A stretch of DNA of 64,000 nt. Origin: Cotesia glomerata. Taxonomy: Eukaryota > Arthropoda > Insecta > Hymenoptera > Braconidae. Below the pieces are notes generated by a model. That model had not been told where the DNA came from. It worked only from the letters and a program-made list of their open reading frames with translations, and did no database searches. Location: assembly GCF_020080835.1 (NCBI RefSeq), contig NC_058164.1:186001-250000 (forward strand). The letters run 5' to 3'. Both the position numbers and the translations under genes were made by a program. This document shows, piece after piece, positions 61,101 to 64,000 of the stretch (position 1 is its first letter; every line of letters begins with the position of its first letter).

Positions 61101-63957
61101 AACGATCACACGGCCGTCAATCGCTATTAGTTTATTATATTGAGTGTACTACAACAGAATCCATTATAAATAATTAGATAATTTAATAGTATGTCTATTT
61201 CCAGGAATATATCCGATAAAAAAGCTATCAACTATTTTATTTTAATAAAAGTTTTCGAGTAAAAATTCTTTAATCACCTTGGACAATCGTATAGAATTAT
61301 CAGTAAGTTGTCTCTCGTCAGCTCCTCGCTAGCAATTCATTGTTAATTATACACACGTTTCAACAGCAACATATACTCTACGTACATACTCTTAAAAGGT
61401 TTTAAGCTGACGGGTAAAAAATACAAATGTTGCTTAAACTTTTTTTATTGTAATCATAATCACCTGATCATTAAAATATGAGCACTGGCATTCACTTAAC
61501 TCGACCGTTCAATTATAAGCGCACGTGTCGTTAAATATTCATAACTTTAAACTATATAGAAATCAATCAATCAACCAATTATTTATTTATTACAATTGTT
61601 GCTGCAGCAGGAAAGTTATAAAAATTTATTCAATAAATTTAAAGTAAATCAAACAGAACCTTTCGATAAAAAGGAATAATAATCAGGTCAAGTATTTATT
61701 GAATCGATTCTTTGTTAAGACACACCTTTGCCTTTAAATTACTATTTATAAAGTTAACTTAAGGATTTATATTTAAACAACGTGAATTTAAATAATAACT
61801 TGTTGACATATATAATAAATAAGTTAACATAGTAATGATAGCAGTGATATGATTGATGTGTATAATAATGCAAATAGAAAGTAAGAACCGGAAAAATAGG
61901 ACAACAGGTAATCAAACATCTTAAACGCATATTTCGTATTCGTATGTATATATATATATATATGAATATATTACAATAAACTTTAACGAAGCTCTAAACA
62001 TATAGCATATAGCAAGTATGTATATACAATCATATACATATAATAGAGAAACCTGTATCTCCGTTTTTCTGTCTCTACTCTCTGCACACTAGATCAAGAT
62101 ACACAGCTCGGCAATAGGTAGAAAAATATGACGTCATACCAAACATAACAGACATAATATAGATAGATAAATGTGTGAGTAAAGTTTGTAAATATGTATA
62201 CAGAAAAGTAACTGGCAGGCAGGCAAGCAGGTTGAACGTTTAGCTTGTAAGTGTATACGAAGCTAAATAATGTGTGTATGTCTACACATTTACATTATAT
62301 TACACACAGTAAGTGGTGAAGAACAACTCTTGGTCTCTCATGAGCGCCTGATAGTTCTATCGATCTCCGTAGATCATCGATCGTCATTATCGATCATTCA
62401 CGGTTGCTCAGATCATGAGAACCTGTTCTCTATTTAAACCAATGTAACAAGCCATTTTTATTTATAATACTTTATACTTAACTTGCACGATTTACAATTA
62501 AAACTTTTAAATGATAAAGTATATAGTTGCTCGAAAGATAATTCAAATAAAAGTCAAAATCAACTTGACCGCTCTGCTCTCGATCCTCAATAGATGACAC
62601 TACCTAAAACATCGATCTTCATTATTTATCAATTAAAACAATTAATGCAAGGATTTAAATTAACAAAAAAAAATATATAAATTACCAAAATTAGCTTGAG
62701 TTATCAGATAAAGATTATATAAGAGGAATTGTTGTTAATGTTATTACGTAGAGTGAATTTTTTTTGTTTATCGTAAGTGAGATTAACGAAGGTCAGTCTC
62801 ACGTAATCTTGACACGAGATCAGATATTGTATACACATATGCATTACTTTTCTTTGGTATTTGTGTACTGCAATGTTATTATATCGGTCAGGCGAATCAA
62901 TAGTTCCAGTAACTGAGAACGCAAATGGGCCAACCTATTTAATAAAAACTTGAATAAAAGTTTTATTTACAAAAATTTTGTAAATTAACAAAGTAATAGA
63001 GCTTAAAAAAGTAGCAAGTAAATTCAAATTCAAATTAATAGTCACAGACTTTAACCTCATTTTGAGTTGTTGTTTTATTTTAAATTCCTTCTACTTTTAA
63101 AATCTATTATTAAAACAGTGGTATTAAATTCACTCGTTTAGAAAGTGATATTTTAAATAATAAATTTAATAACGCCTTCCTGTCAAATTGAATATTTTAT
63201 TGGTAATTTTTACTAAAAAGTACAACTCTATTCATTGAATATGATAATTTTATTTTATCTCTAAAAGGATTACCGCTCTTTAATTAAATCACTTTTAAAA
63301 CTCGACAGAAAGTTGTTTCAAAAATAGGAGAATTCGAAAATAACACACCCGTACAATAAAAATAGAATCTTGTCACACTTTTTTATACTATTAATCATTT
63401 AATTTATAGTCAATATAATAAGTATAATATTGAAAATTAATTAATAAACTAAAAAAAAAAAGTAAGGTCAAGTAATGAACGTGTGCCCTTAACTCTGATA
63501 AAATATTCTCTTGGAATACATAATATAAATTTTGGATGGATTCCAATTGTGCTACTTATTCCCGCAAGTATGAGTACAATGCGCCGTTTTAATGCTACAA
63601 ATTGTCAAATCAAATTAATCATCAATCTAAAATTATTTTATGGTCAAATTAAAACAGTCATTCTTTATTTTAAATAATAATTGATATTTATTCATTTATT
63701 CATCTATTCATCGGCGTGATTGCTCAAAACAATTAGGGTATTGGAAAAATTACACGGGTGAATCATTGCAGCCAAAGATGACTAGAAAAACTCGGGCAAA
63801 GTTTCTGAAAATAAGAAAAAAAGTCATTACTATTTGTTACAAAACATTAAATTGTTAGGATGTAAAATTGTAAAAGAAAAAAACCAAGCAAAAGATGTAA
63901 AAAAATGTAAACTTTGAATAATTATTATCCGGAATGTAGTAGCGTCCAGAAGGTGAC
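58112..63957. other. Long intron or intergenic stretch, no exon recognised
   Basis: Nearly 6 kb of A/T-rich DNA. Short open frames (for example 58972-59235 and 60791-60976) are low in complexity. It includes AAAGAGAGT repeats at about 60660-60695 and several (TA)n runs. If the 57944 exon is spliced downstream, this is its first intron. Confidence 0.6.
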
Positions 63958-63987
63958 AGAAACTTGTGGAAATTTCTAGAGGTTTCC
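63958..63987. promoter_or_regulatory. Heat-shock element, six phased 5-bp units
   Basis: Consecutive pentamers AGAAA, CTTGT, GGAAA, TTTCT, AGAGG, TTTCC alternate nGAAn and nTTCn; four match perfectly and two have one mismatch. This is the binding pattern for trimers of heat-shock factor. It should lie upstream of a heat-inducible start site just beyond the window edge. Confidence 0.65.
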
Positions 63988-64000
63988 CGCGTGTGGGTTT

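Overview
The window is AT-rich eukaryotic DNA with short GT-AG introns, arthropod-style core promoters and clear insect genes (a resilin-type chitin-binding cuticle protein and a mitochondrial-clan cytochrome P450). It looks like an insect genome; a hymenopteran, perhaps a parasitoid wasp, is my guess but the sequence does not prove it. No bacterial or viral genes were seen.

Left part (1-18.6 kb), ordinary compact gene order: a pro-resilin-like cuticular protein gene (minus, 1663-3633, 3 exons) with its own TATA box; a 4.6 kb gap; a mitochondrial-clan P450 (plus, 8253-11782, 8 exons); a GBA2-type non-lysosomal glucosylceramidase (minus, 11991-16097, 14 exons), tail to tail with the P450 and head to head with PEX11 (plus, 16725-17568, 3 exons); and RSG1/CPLANE2, a ciliary atypical small GTPase (minus, 17761-18627, 3 exons). 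All reading frames close through the splice junctions that I traced by eye.

Middle part (19.6-53.1 kb) is the unusual region. Two elements of about 12 kb (about 21.28-33.64 kb and 41.17-53.13 kb) are each a giant imperfect palindrome: two arms of about 5 kb facing inward on a 1.6-1.8 kb interior. The arms have no convincing protein gene, yet each carries, in fixed order from tip to centre: a tip module, a TATA/initiator core promoter, seven or eight blocks each starting with TAGAGTC, a second TATA promoter, purine-rich CAAGGAC repeats, a cluster of 110-150 bp perfect hairpins, a tandem array of monomers that each look like a 3' splice site followed by CCCC, and a hairpin-rich end module with AATAAA. 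The two elements share their left flank in direct orientation, but their inner halves are inverted relative to each other, as recombination between the arms would produce. A 1 kb miniature relative lies at 19.6-20.6 kb. The outer tip of the arms matches the promoter and first codons of BRAT1, whose intact gene (plus, 53128-56811, 10 exons) begins exactly where the last arm ends.

Between the two elements lie only the 5' ends of two genes, pointing at each other: exons 1-2 of a PIP4K (phosphatidylinositol 5-phosphate 4-kinase) gene and two coding exons of an RFX5/7-type transcription factor gene. Neither has a visible 3' part in the window, which suggests a rearrangement breakpoint between them.

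Right part (56.8-64 kb): a first coding exon (57944-58111) tentatively of a BAG-domain protein (starvin/Samui type), then almost 6 kb without recognisable exons, ending in a regularly phased heat-shock element at 63958-63987.
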